Below, piece by piece: positions 1-9,375 of a stretch of 64,000 bases of DNA (the first letter of the stretch is position 1; each line of letters opens with the position of its first letter). A program made the position numbers and the translations under genes. Below the pieces are notes generated by a model. The model saw nothing but the letters and a program-made list of their open reading frames with translations, did not search any database and was not told the DNA's origin. The stretch is from JAZKHE01 sp040385525 (lineage in GTDB: Bacteria; Bacteroidota; Bacteroidia; UBA4408): NCBI GenBank assembly GCA_040385525.1, contig JAZKHE010000006.1, positions 1 to 64,000 of the forward strand, written 5' to 3'.

Positions 1-297
1 CCAGAGTTTAACATGAGTTTAGGAGAGCAAGTAAGAGATTATTTACCTGTTACAACTGTATCAAAAAATATTATTATATTCGCATTACAGCACAAGATTG
101 AAGGTATTATTAATTGTTGTAGCGGTAAACCAATTACTATAAAGCAACTTGTAGAGAATTATTTAAAAGAGAAAAATAAATATATAAAATTAAACTTAGG
201 ATTTTTTCCATACACAGATTACGAGCCAATGAAATTTTGGGGTGATGAAAAAAAATCAAAAATTATATTAGATGATTACATGTCCACTAAGCGGTAG
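1..297 (+). CDS. NAD-dependent sugar epimerase/dehydratase, C-terminal part
   Basis: The frame is open from the window edge (PEF before the first internal Met at base 13) to a TAG, so this is the 3' end of a gene that starts outside. About 98 residues are visible. The pattern of a 'V..TVSKNIIIFAL' helix, 'GIINCCSGKPITIKQLVE' and a final 'KSKIILDDY' segment is that of the substrate-binding C-terminal part of extended SDR nucleotide-sugar epimerases or dehydratases. In those, 'G..N..SG....I..L' follows the Rossmann domain. The catalytic YxxxK and the GxxGxxG motif lie outside the window, so the exact sugar cannot be named. The gene overlaps the next one by 26 bases, which suggests co-transcription with the glycan genes that follow. 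Confidence 0.75.
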   Translation, partial: PEFNMSLGEQVRDYLPVTTVSKNIIIFALQHKIEGIINCCSGKPITIKQLVENYLKEKNKYIKLNLGFFPYTDYEPMKFWGDEKKSKIILDDYMSTKR

Positions 298-1348
298 TGA
301 GAGTACCAAAGTAATATACGAACAAAAGTCTGTACCACTAATTCAGAACATGGTTTACCCAACACTTGAATTAGCTAAAGCAGCAAAAAAAATAAACGTA
401 ACGTTGGCTCAATCGTTGCATAACGGATTTGTTTTTAGTGCAAATTTCGATGATTCAATAATTGATTATGATCAGCATTATCAAAATGAACAAAGTAATT
501 CTGCTTTTTTTCAGGATCATTTACGTCATGTAATTCAATTAATGAAAACCAATAGTTTATTGGGTAAAAAAATTGTAGAAATTGGTTGTGGTAAAGCATA
601 TTTTATGAATATGCTTTTAGATTTGGGAGAAGATGTAACAGGTTTTGACCCTACATACGAAGGAGATTCACCAAAAGTTATTAAAGATTTTTTTTCTGAT
701 AAATATTCAGATGTTGGAGCAGAAACTATTGTTTTACGCCATACATTAGAACATATTTCTAAACCGTTTGATTTTATTAAAACAGTTGCAAAAGCAAATA
801 ATTACAAAGGCTTTATTTATATTGAAGTGCCAACATTTGAGTGGATTGTAAACAACAACGCAAGCGAAGACGTGTTTTACGAACACTGCAACTATTTTAC
901 ATTAGAAACATTGCAACAGTTTTTTACTGAAAGTGTTGGCGGACATTTTTTTAACGGACAGTATATTTATGTTATTGCCGATTTAAGTAAAGTAAAAAAT
1001 GAATTAGAAATGCGTACATTTAAAACGTACGAAATAAAATTTGAGAAAAAATTAGAAGAATATACTCAACTAGTTAGTAATTATAAAAACGTTGCTATTT
1101 GGGGAGCAGGAGCTAAAGGTTCAACATTTTTAAACCTTATTGATAAAGAAGCAAATAAAATAAAATGCGTTATAGATATTAATCCAAAAAAACAAAATAT
1201 GTTTCTTGGAGGTACTGGTCACCCAATAATAAAACCAGAAGATATTACTAAAAATAATATAGAAACCATTATTGTAATGAATGTAAATTACCTTAATGAA
1301 ATTAAAGTAGTAACTGACCCATTAAACATAAAATTAATCACATTATAA
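272..1348 (+). CDS. class I SAM-dependent methyltransferase (sugar C-methyltransferase type)
   Basis: 358 residues. Motif I, 'VEIGCGKAY', is at about 102-110, followed by an 'LRHTLEHISKP' post-I segment at about 155-164. A separate C-terminal Rossmann-like part begins at 'VAIWGAGAKG' (about 274-283). This three-part layout (N-terminal Cys-containing piece, methyltransferase, C-terminal domain) is that of the Methyltransf_13/14 C-methyltransferases acting on nucleotide-linked sugars. The usual N-terminal zinc knuckle starts with CxxC. Here it reads 'CPLSGS', so the second Cys is Ser and zinc binding is probably lost. The ATG at 272 lies inside the upstream epimerase gene, and that start is needed to keep the N-terminal motif. 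Function as a sugar methyltransferase is inferred from family and neighbours. Confidence 0.8.
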   Translation: MITCPLSGSESTKVIYEQKSVPLIQNMVYPTLELAKAAKKINVTLAQSLHNGFVFSANFDDSIIDYDQHYQNEQSNSAFFQDHLRHVIQLMKTNSLLGKKIVEIGCGKAYFMNMLLDLGEDVTGFDPTYEGDSPKVIKDFFSDKYSDVGAETIVLRHTLEHISKPFDFIKTVAKANNYKGFIYIEVPTFEWIVNNNASEDVFYEHCNYFTLETLQQFFTESVGGHFFNGQYIYVIADLSKVKNELEMRTFKTYEIKFEKKLEEYTQLVSNYKNVAIWGAGAKGSTFLNLIDKEANKIKCVIDINPKKQNMFLGGTGHPIIKPEDITKNNIETIIVMNVNYLNEIKVVTDPLNIKLITL

Positions 1349-1357
1349 TTTAAAGCG

Positions 1358-2092
1358 ATGAACGAAATTGAAAAATTTAAACAGGAGTGTAAAGCAAATA
1401 TTGATTTACAAGGAAAAAACGAACCTTTAAAAAAAGCAGCTAACGATTTTTTAAAAGAATCTATCGATTCAAGATATTCATATAATTTTAAATGGATGGG
1501 TCGCCCAATTATTCAGTATCCACAAGATATTGTAATAATGCAAGAATTAATTTGGGATATTAAACCAGACTTAATTATTGAGACAGGTATTGCACACGGA
1601 GGTTCACTAATTTTTTATGCTTCAATTTTAGAATTGATAGGCAAAGGCGAAATACTTGGTATTGATATTGACATACGTGAGCACAATAAAAAAGAAATTT
1701 TAGATCATCCAATGGCTAAACGTATAAAAATGATTCAAGGTTCGGCAATTGATCCAGAAATTGTAAATCAAGTAAAAGAACACGCTAAAGGTAAAAAAAC
1801 AGTAATGGTATTGTTTGATTCAAACCACACACACGACCATGTTTTAGAAGAACTTAAAGCTTATGCCGATTTAACTACAGTAGGTTCTTATTGTGTTGTT
1901 TTTGACACTGTTGTTGAAGATTTACCAAAAGATACATACACAGCAGACAGACCTTGGGATGTAGGAAGTAATCCTAAAACAGCCGTTTTTGAATTCTTAA
2001 AAACAAATTCTGATTTTGTTATTGACAAGGGAATTGATAATAAAATTCTTATTAGCGTTGCACCCGACGGATATTTGAAACGAATTAAATAA
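1358..2092 (+). CDS. CmcI-like (cephalosporin hydroxylase family) protein, probable methyltransferase
   Basis: 244 residues, starting 9 bases after the previous stop. It shows the family features: 'WMGRPIIQYPQDI' (about 46-58), the SAM-type glycine loop 'ETGIAHGGS' (75-83), 'GIDIDIR' and 'VLFDSNHTHDHV'. The name cephalosporin hydroxylase is historical. Structures of CmcI show a Rossmann SAM-binding fold, and relatives in surface polysaccharide clusters are thought to be O-methyltransferases. Here it sits between a C-methyltransferase and a glycosyltransferase, so methylation of a surface sugar is the likely role. The substrate cannot be read from the sequence. Confidence 0.8.
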   Translation: MNEIEKFKQECKANIDLQGKNEPLKKAANDFLKESIDSRYSYNFKWMGRPIIQYPQDIVIMQELIWDIKPDLIIETGIAHGGSLIFYASILELIGKGEILGIDIDIREHNKKEILDHPMAKRIKMIQGSAIDPEIVNQVKEHAKGKKTVMVLFDSNHTHDHVLEELKAYADLTTVGSYCVVFDTVVEDLPKDTYTADRPWDVGSNPKTAVFEFLKTNSDFVIDKGIDNKILISVAPDGYLKRIK

Positions 2093-2093
2093 T

Positions 2094-2939
2094 ATGTCTA
2101 ATTCAGAACCGCTTGTTAGTGTTTGTATTCCCGTTTATAATGGCGAAAAGTATATTAACGAAACGTTAGATTGTGTTTTAGGTCAAACCTATAAAAATAT
2201 TGAAGTTATTATTTCAGATAATTGTTCTACCGATAGAACAATTGAATTAATAAAAGCGTATAATGATTCTCGAGTTAAAATTTTTTCAAATGAAAAAAAT
2301 GAGGGAATAAAATACAATTATTTAAAAGTGTTTACCTATGCAACAGGCAAGTATCTTACTTTTATGGGAGCTGACGATGGTATGGATATTACAACCATTA
2401 TAAAAGAAGTTAAGATATTAGAAGACGAAAAATATAAAGATGTTGTTTTAGTTAATGGTTTTGTTTCCATTATAAACGACGAAAGTAAGCAAGTATATTT
2501 AAAAAAATTCCTTTTTGGTTCGGGTTTATTTTCGTCTTATTGGGCAATACGATCTAATTTTTTGTATGGCTCTAATATGATTGGAGAGCCAAATGGCGCA
2601 CTTTTTAAGAAAGAAGCTTACGATAAAATTCCAAACCCTAAATTTGAAAAAGCAAACAATTGGACTTTTGATGTGGATATGCTTTGCGAATTACTTTTGC
2701 AAGGCAAACTATACGTAATACCAGAATCGTTAGGTAAGTTTCGTATTTCTGCACAATCTACAAGTAATAAAGAGTTACGATTTACACAAGCAAAACTATT
2801 TAGACAATACGCTTATTTTATGTTTAAGGATAAGCGATACAAATTATCTTTTTTTTGGGTAATTACAGCAACTGTAAATTCCTTTTTTTTACAACTTTTA
2901 AGAAATTTGTTTTACAAATTATTTATAAAAAATAAATAA
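2094..2939 (+). CDS. family 2 glycosyltransferase
   Basis: 281 residues. The N-terminus has the GT-A signature 'VSVCIPVYNGEKYI' (8-21), then 'VIISDNCSTDRT' (38-49) and an acidic metal site 'GADDG' (92-96). This is the usual order for inverting GT2 enzymes using nucleotide sugars. Most of the chain is soluble. A hydrophobic, aromatic-rich stretch at the C-terminus (about 255-275) may attach it to the membrane. It starts one base after the CmcI-like gene stops, so it belongs to the same plus-strand operon, and it is the last gene of that run. It ends two bases before the end of a convergent gene. Acceptor and donor sugars are unknown. Confidence 0.85.
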   Translation: MSNSEPLVSVCIPVYNGEKYINETLDCVLGQTYKNIEVIISDNCSTDRTIELIKAYNDSRVKIFSNEKNEGIKYNYLKVFTYATGKYLTFMGADDGMDITTIIKEVKILEDEKYKDVVLVNGFVSIINDESKQVYLKKFLFGSGLFSSYWAIRSNFLYGSNMIGEPNGALFKKEAYDKIPNPKFEKANNWTFDVDMLCELLLQGKLYVIPESLGKFRISAQSTSNKELRFTQAKLFRQYAYFMFKDKRYKLSFFWVITATVNSFFLQLLRNLFYKLFIKNK

Positions 2940-2941
2940 AT

Positions 2942-5620
2942 CTACAGTTTTTCCTTTTCAATTTTCAACCAAGTTTCTTGCACTTCTTGAAGTGTTTTTG
3001 GTTTTGAAATTGCAACTTCTGAAATTGAGCCTAAATAAAAATTTAGATAACCAAGATTTCCAATATATAACTTATTAGTTGAATTTTTTAACGATTCAGT
3101 TAATGGCAATGTATTAATTAAATTACCATTTTGAAATATTTCTATTCTATTTGGATAATAATTTACAACACAATATAACCACTTGTCATTCAGCATGGGT
3201 ATATCATAACCTTTACCGTTTATACCAAAAAAGCAATTGTTAGTATTCGGTCTTTTAGCAATCATAAAACCTGATGTACCATCCATATTTCCTATAAGAG
3301 TTGGGTACTCGTAAATTTGATTTTGCGAGTAAAATAATAAATTAACCGAAAATTCTGATGGTAGTTTAACATCAGCTATACCTTGAGAATCGTTTACTCG
3401 TTCAATTATTCCAGTGGTATCGTCATTATATTTTTTATATAAAATAGATTCATTGGAGTCATTAAAAAAAGCAGTTATAGGAGTTTTTAATTTTCTTTTT
3501 TTGAGTAAAAGCATTGATTGATTACTCTTTTCAATAGAATAAGAAGCTGCAACAGCCGCTAGAGAACGCTGTAAGTAAGGCGACTTGCAAAGCTTTGGTT
3601 CTAGAAAAACACTAAATGAAGAATCAATTATTGTTTTTTCCATTACTTTTAAATGAGAATGCATCAGCATATCAATTTCTCCAGGATTAAAAGCAGCAAT
3701 TCTTTTATTTCCATTAAAATACAACGATTGGTATTGAGTAGCTGTAAATAGATGAATTTTTTCTTTTTCTTTTGTATTATTAATAATAAATGATTCGTTG
3801 TTTTTAATATAATTTTCTTCTTCTTTTTGTTTTATCTTATCGTTTTTTTGATAGACCAATTCATCAATTTTTTTTGTTCCATAAAAAATTTCAAAAATTG
3901 AAAAGGAAACTAAAAATAGAAAAACGTAAAATAACGCATCAAGTATTGGTGTTGATTTACTTTTTATTTTGTCCCACAATTCATCTCCTAATAAAGTAAG
4001 TAACATTATTGAAAACCCTGTTGTTACAGCGAATGGCCAATTATGACTTCTGCCTTGAAAATAAACCAAAAATCCTAAACTTATAATTGATGTTAGTAAT
4101 ATAATTGTAGCCTTGATGTCGACTTCTTTTTTATAAAGTTTAATTATAGAATAAAATACTCCTAGAATGAGAATTAATGCTGATATATTCCAAGGGTGAA
4201 TTAGCGACATTGGAAGTAAACTAAATCCCGTTTTACCAAATAGAATTATGTGTTCAAAAAGAAGCGAAAACTCAGGTGTTTTACCATAGAAGAAAAGTAA
4301 AATAAATTTAAAAAGATTAAAAACTACAATTAAATTTATTACAGAATTTAAAAGATGTAAAAGTATTTTTTTAATGTTTAATTTATTTTCTGAATTGTAA
4401 AAATCAGAGTAAATAATTGTAACTACCCAAGCAATGTAGCATATCATTCCAACTTCTGGATTCCATAAAATAAAAAAGCCTGATGTAATATATGTAAACC
4501 AATATATAATTTTTGATCGCTTTGTAAAATAAAAACTAGCTAAAATTGCTAATGTGCTTGGTATAATATAACGCACGGCATGAAACCCAAAAGCAGTATC
4601 AAATGGAGTTGTAAATTTAAAAATGTAAAAAGGAAATAATACAATTGTTGTAAAACCTAATAATAATATCAAAGGGTTTTTTATATGTCGTTTTAAATAA
4701 ACAAAATTAAACACAAAGCAAAGGCCAGATATCAATGCCATTACTAATGAAAATTTAAAAACATTTAAGCCAATAATTTGAAAAATTGGATTTAATAATT
4801 GCGGATATAATCCGTAAGTATTTATAAAACCATCAACCAACATCGGTGCTCCTGAATACACTTGAGTCATTGAATAGTATACTGCATTAAAATTATACTT
4901 GTTTTCAAAGGTGTATGGAAAATAGAAGGTGCTCATTAATATTATTGATAATATTATTGCGCCAGCAAAAGCATAATTAAAAATAGGTAAGTATTTTTTA
5001 AGATTGATTTTAGTTAACCAATCTTTTTTTCTAAAACCAATAAAAAACACATAAGCAATTAATGGTTGCAGAATTAAACAATACAGCAGTAAATTGTTGT
5101 AGAGAAAAAGTCCTTTAAAAAAGAAATCAAAGTTTGTTTTACCTTCATAATCTCGGCTATTTTGTGGCTGCTCGCCACCACCATCTGCAAAAGGATTTGG
5201 AGATGAAAAATCAATATAAATTAATGCAAAAAGACCAATAATTAAAAGAATTGAAATGAAGTTAAAGGCAATATTTTTAGCGATATGCTTAACAAAATTT
5301 AATTTTGAATACAAAATATAAAATCCCCATAAGCCAAGCGAAATTGTAACTATTCCAGCTCTAAATAACATAGATTCTAAAGGTTCTGGACGAACACTTC
5401 CTAGAAAAGTATATGAATTTGCTAATTCTATTAAGCTATTAATATCAGGATGATAAACTTTAATAATTAGTTTAGCAATAATAAAATAAATAATTAAAGA
5501 AGAGAATATGGATAAAAACCAACGCGTAAATTCTTCCTTTAATTGATTATCAGGAATTTGAATTTCTGTTTTTAGGTTTATTGATTCTGTTTTTTTTGTG
5601 TTTTTTATTTTAGATTTCAT
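2942..5620 (-). CDS. large polytopic membrane protein with C-terminal LamG-like domain
   Basis: 892 residues. Roughly residues 30-590 contain many hydrophobic helices separated by short loops, like a polymerase or GT-C type membrane protein. A charged linker at about 590-640 is rich in Lys, Glu and Asn. The last 150 residues (about 745-885) look like a LamG/concanavalin sandwich: 'FSVNLLFYSQ', 'GTSGFMIAK', 'WLYCVVNYYPNRIEIFQNG', 'LYIGNLG' and 'GSISEVAI' are the typical strand pattern. I do not recognise a catalytic motif in the membrane part. It is the last gene of the minus-strand glycan operon, 118 bases after the methyltransferase gene. A role in handling or recognising a surface glycan is inference only. 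Confidence 0.7.
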   Translation of the reverse strand: MKSKIKNTKKTESINLKTEIQIPDNQLKEEFTRWFLSIFSSLIIYFIIAKLIIKVYHPDINSLIELANSYTFLGSVRPEPLESMLFRAGIVTISLGLWGFYILYSKLNFVKHIAKNIAFNFISILLIIGLFALIYIDFSSPNPFADGGGEQPQNSRDYEGKTNFDFFFKGLFLYNNLLLYCLILQPLIAYVFFIGFRKKDWLTKINLKKYLPIFNYAFAGAIILSIILMSTFYFPYTFENKYNFNAVYYSMTQVYSGAPMLVDGFINTYGLYPQLLNPIFQIIGLNVFKFSLVMALISGLCFVFNFVYLKRHIKNPLILLLGFTTIVLFPFYIFKFTTPFDTAFGFHAVRYIIPSTLAILASFYFTKRSKIIYWFTYITSGFFILWNPEVGMICYIAWVVTIIYSDFYNSENKLNIKKILLHLLNSVINLIVVFNLFKFILLFFYGKTPEFSLLFEHIILFGKTGFSLLPMSLIHPWNISALILILGVFYSIIKLYKKEVDIKATIILLTSIISLGFLVYFQGRSHNWPFAVTTGFSIMLLTLLGDELWDKIKSKSTPILDALFYVFLFLVSFSIFEIFYGTKKIDELVYQKNDKIKQKEEENYIKNNESFIINNTKEKEKIHLFTATQYQSLYFNGNKRIAAFNPGEIDMLMHSHLKVMEKTIIDSSFSVFLEPKLCKSPYLQRSLAAVAASYSIEKSNQSMLLLKKRKLKTPITAFFNDSNESILYKKYNDDTTGIIERVNDSQGIADVKLPSEFSVNLLFYSQNQIYEYPTLIGNMDGTSGFMIAKRPNTNNCFFGINGKGYDIPMLNDKWLYCVVNYYPNRIEIFQNGNLINTLPLTESLKNSTNKLYIGNLGYLNFYLGSISEVAISKPKTLQEVQETWLKIEKEKL

Positions 5621-5738
5621 GACTTTTTTGTAAGAAATTAAAATTTATTTGTAGAAAGATATGAAAGTACAAATTATAATCCGTTCGCTTTACTTAATTA
5701 TTGCTAATATTAATGAGTATGTAATTTTTTATTAAATA

Positions 5739-6491
5739 TTATTTAGTAACTTTTATAGTGTAGCCAAGCGGGTCTAAATTACTCCCTAAATTCAGCCAAA
5801 TACTTATGTGTGCAATTACAACTGTAATAAATAAAACAGGCAGCATAAGTATCCAAAATGGTAAACAAATTATTTTTTTTAATGAGTTTGGAATAATATT
5901 TCTAAAAAACAATACAATTATTTTTGCGCAAATAGAAATAACATCCGTTCCTCTTGGAGTAACTTCTACTTTAGAGAATTTAGAAAATATTTTTTCTAAT
6001 GCGCTAGGAGTGTACCTAAAATAATCGTGTGGAATGTAATGATATCTTGCTGAGAAAGGTATTGTAATAATTGCTTTTGCATTTGGCTTAGCAACACGAT
6101 ACATTTCATCAACTAATTTTTGATGATTAAATACATGTTCTAAAACTTCGGTACAAACTATGGCATCAAAAGTATTGTTTTCAAAAGGAATATTTTCTCC
6201 ATCAAAAAAAGTAACATCAGGATTTATGTAATCAAAACTAACTGCTTCGGCAACATCAATTCCTTTATATTGAGTTGTTTTTTCATTTAATAAATATCTA
6301 TACGGACTTTGTCCGCAGCCAATATCTAAAACGGTTCCGTTTAATTTTGGTAATTCTTTTTTTATGTCAGAAAATATGGTTAGAATTTGTAAATCTAAAA
6401 CCATTCTACCGTAGTATTTTATTTTATTAACTAAAGTAGTAGGCGGTTCGTGTTTTATTGGCTTAAAACCTTCTTCAATATATTTAGGCAT
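5739..6491 (-). CDS. class I SAM-dependent methyltransferase with C-terminal membrane segment
   Basis: 250 residues. Motif I 'VLDIGCGQSPYRYLL' is at 54-68, followed by 'YKGIDVAEA', 'FDAIVCTEVLEHVFNHQKLVDEMYRV' and 'IPFSARYHYIPHDYFRYTP'. These are typical of Methyltransf_11 type enzymes found in polysaccharide clusters. A long hydrophobic stretch near the C-terminus (about 205-235) suggests membrane anchoring, unusual for a soluble methyltransferase but common in these clusters. It starts 4 bases after the fused epimerase/glycosyltransferase gene stops, so it is co-transcribed with it. The acceptor is unknown. Confidence 0.82.
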   Translation of the reverse strand: MPKYIEEGFKPIKHEPPTTLVNKIKYYGRMVLDLQILTIFSDIKKELPKLNGTVLDIGCGQSPYRYLLNEKTTQYKGIDVAEAVSFDYINPDVTFFDGENIPFENNTFDAIVCTEVLEHVFNHQKLVDEMYRVAKPNAKAIITIPFSARYHYIPHDYFRYTPSALEKIFSKFSKVEVTPRGTDVISICAKIIVLFFRNIIPNSLKKIICLPFWILMLPVLFITVVIAHISIWLNLGSNLDPLGYTIKVTK

Positions 6492-6495
6492 AATA

Positions 6496-8466
6496 TTATT
6501 TAATTAGGTTTTTTAATTCGCTATTTGTTTCAATCGTGCGGCCTTTTATTATTACTTTATCTCTAATAAATTTTGGTCGTGATTTTGTTTCGTCAACTAC
6601 TTTAGATAAGTATTCTCCTATTAGCGAAATAGCGAGCAATTGAACTCCTCCAAAAAATAAAACTAAAATAATTATAGTTGGAACTCCATGTGGTATATCA
6701 GGATTAACTATTTTTGAAATTATCTGAAACGCTATTGCAATAAATGAAGCTATGGTTAAGAAAAATCCTGTATAACTCATTATTTCTAATGGTAAATAAC
6801 TAAAAGAAAAAATTCCTTTTTTTGCCCACCAAATATTTTTTCGTAAATTATTTGTACTAACACCAAACATACGTTCTGGGCGCACATAATCTACACCTGT
6901 TTGCTTAAAACCAACCCAAGCTCTTAAACCTCTTAAAAACTGTTCTTTTTCTGGTAAATCAACAATATGTTCAACTACTTTTTTGTCGATTAACGAAAAA
7001 TCACCTGCATTTTTAGGGATGTTTATTTCTGACATTTTACTAAAAATTTTGTAAAAAGATTTATAAGCAAAATTCATAAATAATGATGCTTCTCTTCTTA
7101 TCCGTCTGCCATAAACAACTTGATAACCTTTTTGCCATTGCTCAAAAAATTGTTCAATCATTTCTGGCGGATCTTGTAAATCGCCATCCATTAAAACAAC
7201 AGCATCGCCTGTTGCTATTTCCATACCACTAACAAAAGCTGCTTGTGAGCCGAAATTACGAGAGTGTTTTATAGCAATTACATTCAAATCTTTTTTGCAA
7301 ATCTCTTCTAATACTTCTTCTGTATTATCAGGTGAATTATCATTGACAAAAATAATTTCGTAGTTGCAACCAATTTTATTAAATGTTTCGACTAATCGGT
7401 TATACATGTAGGGAATTGCTTGAGCATCTTTGTAACAAGCAATTATTGGCGAAATTTTTGCTAGTTTTTTTGGTGCTTCAAAAGCAGGTATAACGTTCTG
7501 AATATATTCTACTTGTTTTTGCCAGTCGCCAAATTTTTTTAAACCTGTTTCTAAATTAGTTTTTGGAGTCCAGTTTAATAAGCGATTTGCTTTGTCGTAA
7601 TTCCCATACCAATCGGCTGTATCCCAAGCTCTGTTTGCCATATTTCCCCATTCGGGATTGGTTGATATACCAAATGTTTCTTTACTTATTACTGTTAATT
7701 CTTGTAAAGTAGTTTTTTTGCCTGAACCAATATTTATTGATTGTCCTGAGTTGTCAGCGTTTACACTATTAGCCGCATCTAAAAAAGCTTCAACACAATC
7801 ATCTATATAAACAAAATCGCGAGATGTAGAAGGGCTTACTAATGGCGGATAATTATTTTTAAGTGCTTGCTCAACAATTTTTGGCATCAATCTATCTGGT
7901 TCTTCCCAAGGTCCGTAAATTGAATACAATCTTAAATTTAAGCAAGGTAAATTATGAAATCGAGCAAAAAACTTTAGTAAATAACTTACCGAAATTTTTG
8001 AAACAGAATAATGACTATTTGGAATTAATTCACTGTCTTCTTTAGGGGTTTCACTGTTTAGCCCATACTCAGAACTGCTGCCTGCGTGTATGTATGCTTT
8101 TATATTTTTAGCACATGTTTCTAAAATATTTACTGTACCAACAAGGTTTGTTTCGTAAATTAAACTTGTATTATTTTGTTTACTGTATGCGCCGTATGCC
8201 GATAAATTAAAAACAGTTTGAGGCTTATGTTTATCAAATATTAATTCAACTGATTTTTTATAATTAATATCGCAATGCAAAATATTTTCAGCAGGAATAT
8301 TTAATAGTTTTAAACGCCAAGCAGAACGTGGATTGTGTGTTATTGCAAAACAATCTTTACGATATTTTAAAATAGTATCTAAAAGATTTGCACCAATAAA
8401 ACCACTAGCGCCAAAAATAAATATTGGCCCTTGTAATTGTTGAATTTTGTCTTTGATACTTTCCAT
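6496..8466 (-). CDS. fusion: NAD-dependent epimerase/dehydratase + GtrB/DPM1-like glycosyltransferase
   Basis: 656 residues with two complete enzymes in one frame. Residues 15-320 are an extended SDR sugar epimerase or dehydratase: 'GASGFIG' (19-25) binds NAD, 'AGSSSEYG' (128-135) holds the catalytic Ser, and Y153-x3-K157 is the catalytic pair. Residues 337-560 are a GT2 domain: 'SPIIACYKD', 'VNDNSPDNT' (374-382) and the metal site 'DGDLQD' (427-432). Two membrane helices follow at about 560-582 and 595-618, and 'GEYLSKVV' is typical of GtrB/polyprenyl-phosphate glycosyltransferases. The domains probably act in sequence: a nucleotide sugar is made and then transferred to a lipid carrier. The ATG directly follows the TAA of the transketolase gene upstream. 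Confidence 0.88.
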   Translation of the reverse strand: MESIKDKIQQLQGPIFIFGASGFIGANLLDTILKYRKDCFAITHNPRSAWRLKLLNIPAENILHCDINYKKSVELIFDKHKPQTVFNLSAYGAYSKQNNTSLIYETNLVGTVNILETCAKNIKAYIHAGSSSEYGLNSETPKEDSELIPNSHYSVSKISVSYLLKFFARFHNLPCLNLRLYSIYGPWEEPDRLMPKIVEQALKNNYPPLVSPSTSRDFVYIDDCVEAFLDAANSVNADNSGQSINIGSGKKTTLQELTVISKETFGISTNPEWGNMANRAWDTADWYGNYDKANRLLNWTPKTNLETGLKKFGDWQKQVEYIQNVIPAFEAPKKLAKISPIIACYKDAQAIPYMYNRLVETFNKIGCNYEIIFVNDNSPDNTEEVLEEICKKDLNVIAIKHSRNFGSQAAFVSGMEIATGDAVVLMDGDLQDPPEMIEQFFEQWQKGYQVVYGRRIRREASLFMNFAYKSFYKIFSKMSEINIPKNAGDFSLIDKKVVEHIVDLPEKEQFLRGLRAWVGFKQTGVDYVRPERMFGVSTNNLRKNIWWAKKGIFSFSYLPLEIMSYTGFFLTIASFIAIAFQIISKIVNPDIPHGVPTIIILVLFFGGVQLLAISLIGEYLSKVVDETKSRPKFIRDKVIIKGRTIETNSELKNLIK

Positions 8467-9375
8467 TTATATTTTCAATAATTTATTTATTTCATTCTTA
8501 ATATTCATTGCATCTAAACCACTTTCTTGTTGATGAAATGATTGGTTTCCGTACAATTTACTAGGATAGCCTTTAGCATGTAAACTTACAAAACGTTTAA
8601 TTTCAATATTTTTGTTGGCAAAATGGCTTAACAAATATTCTCCTAAACCGCCACGTTGAACATGTTCTTCAACAACAATAATTTTTTTTGTTTTAGAAAT
8701 ACTTTTTAGCAATTCTTCACTAAGTTCTAAAATAGGAATTGATAAAATTGTAAATAAATCTATATTCTCTTTTTCACCGCCAATTGCATCAATTGCATTG
8801 TGTACTATTGGGCCAAGAGCAATAACCGTAATGTTTGGATTGGTTGATTTTATAATTTGATTAATAGGATTTATTTCTAATTTTTGTGGATATGGTTTGC
8901 CTAAACCTAGACGTAAATAAGCTGGTTTTTTATTTTTTGTAATTTGATTTAAACAATATTCAACATCTTCTTTAAATGCTGGTATCCAACAAGTAATGTT
9001 AGGAAGTGTACTAATGCAACCTATATCTTCTAGAGCGTGGTGTGTTGCGCCCATAATTCCATAGCCATATCCACCGCCATTACCAACTATATAAACTGGT
9101 AAATCGTGTATGCAAACATCAATTTTAATTTGCTCTAAACAACGATATACTGCAAAAGGAGCGATGCTGTATGTAAATGTTTCAAAACCTTTGTAAGCTA
9201 AACCAGCAGCAACACCTATCATATTTTGCTCGGCAACACCTGCATTAATAAAACGATTTCCTGCAGTTTTTTGTACGTTTTCTAATGCGTTGTAACCTAA
9301 ATCTCCAGTTATAAAAACAGCTTTTTTATTTGAAGATAAAATGTCTTCTACTTTTTTTGAAAAATCGTTACGCAT
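8467..9375 (-). CDS. transketolase, C-terminal (pyrimidine-binding) subunit, first copy
   Basis: 302 residues from the ATG at 9375. A longer frame begins with TTG at 9390, but the ATG at 9375 overlaps the upstream partner's stop region by only 8 bases and is the better start. It has the thiamine diphosphate pyrimidine-domain pattern: 'NAGVAEQNMIGVAAGLA', 'GGGYGYGIMGATHHALEDIG', 'PAYLRLGLGKP', and the C-terminal transketolase domain with 'VEEHVQRGGLGEYLL'. With the N-terminal subunit next to it, it would form a two-subunit transketolase moving two-carbon units between sugar phosphates. A canonical split transketolase also exists at 41.6-45.2 kb. This copy in a glycan operon may therefore serve a dedicated sugar pathway, which is inference. 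Confidence 0.88.
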   Translation of the reverse strand: MRNDFSKKVEDILSSNKKAVFITGDLGYNALENVQKTAGNRFINAGVAEQNMIGVAAGLAYKGFETFTYSIAPFAVYRCLEQIKIDVCIHDLPVYIVGNGGGYGYGIMGATHHALEDIGCISTLPNITCWIPAFKEDVEYCLNQITKNKKPAYLRLGLGKPYPQKLEINPINQIIKSTNPNITVIALGPIVHNAIDAIGGEKENIDLFTILSIPILELSEELLKSISKTKKIIVVEEHVQRGGLGEYLLSHFANKNIEIKRFVSLHAKGYPSKLYGNQSFHQQESGLDAMNIKNEINKLLKI

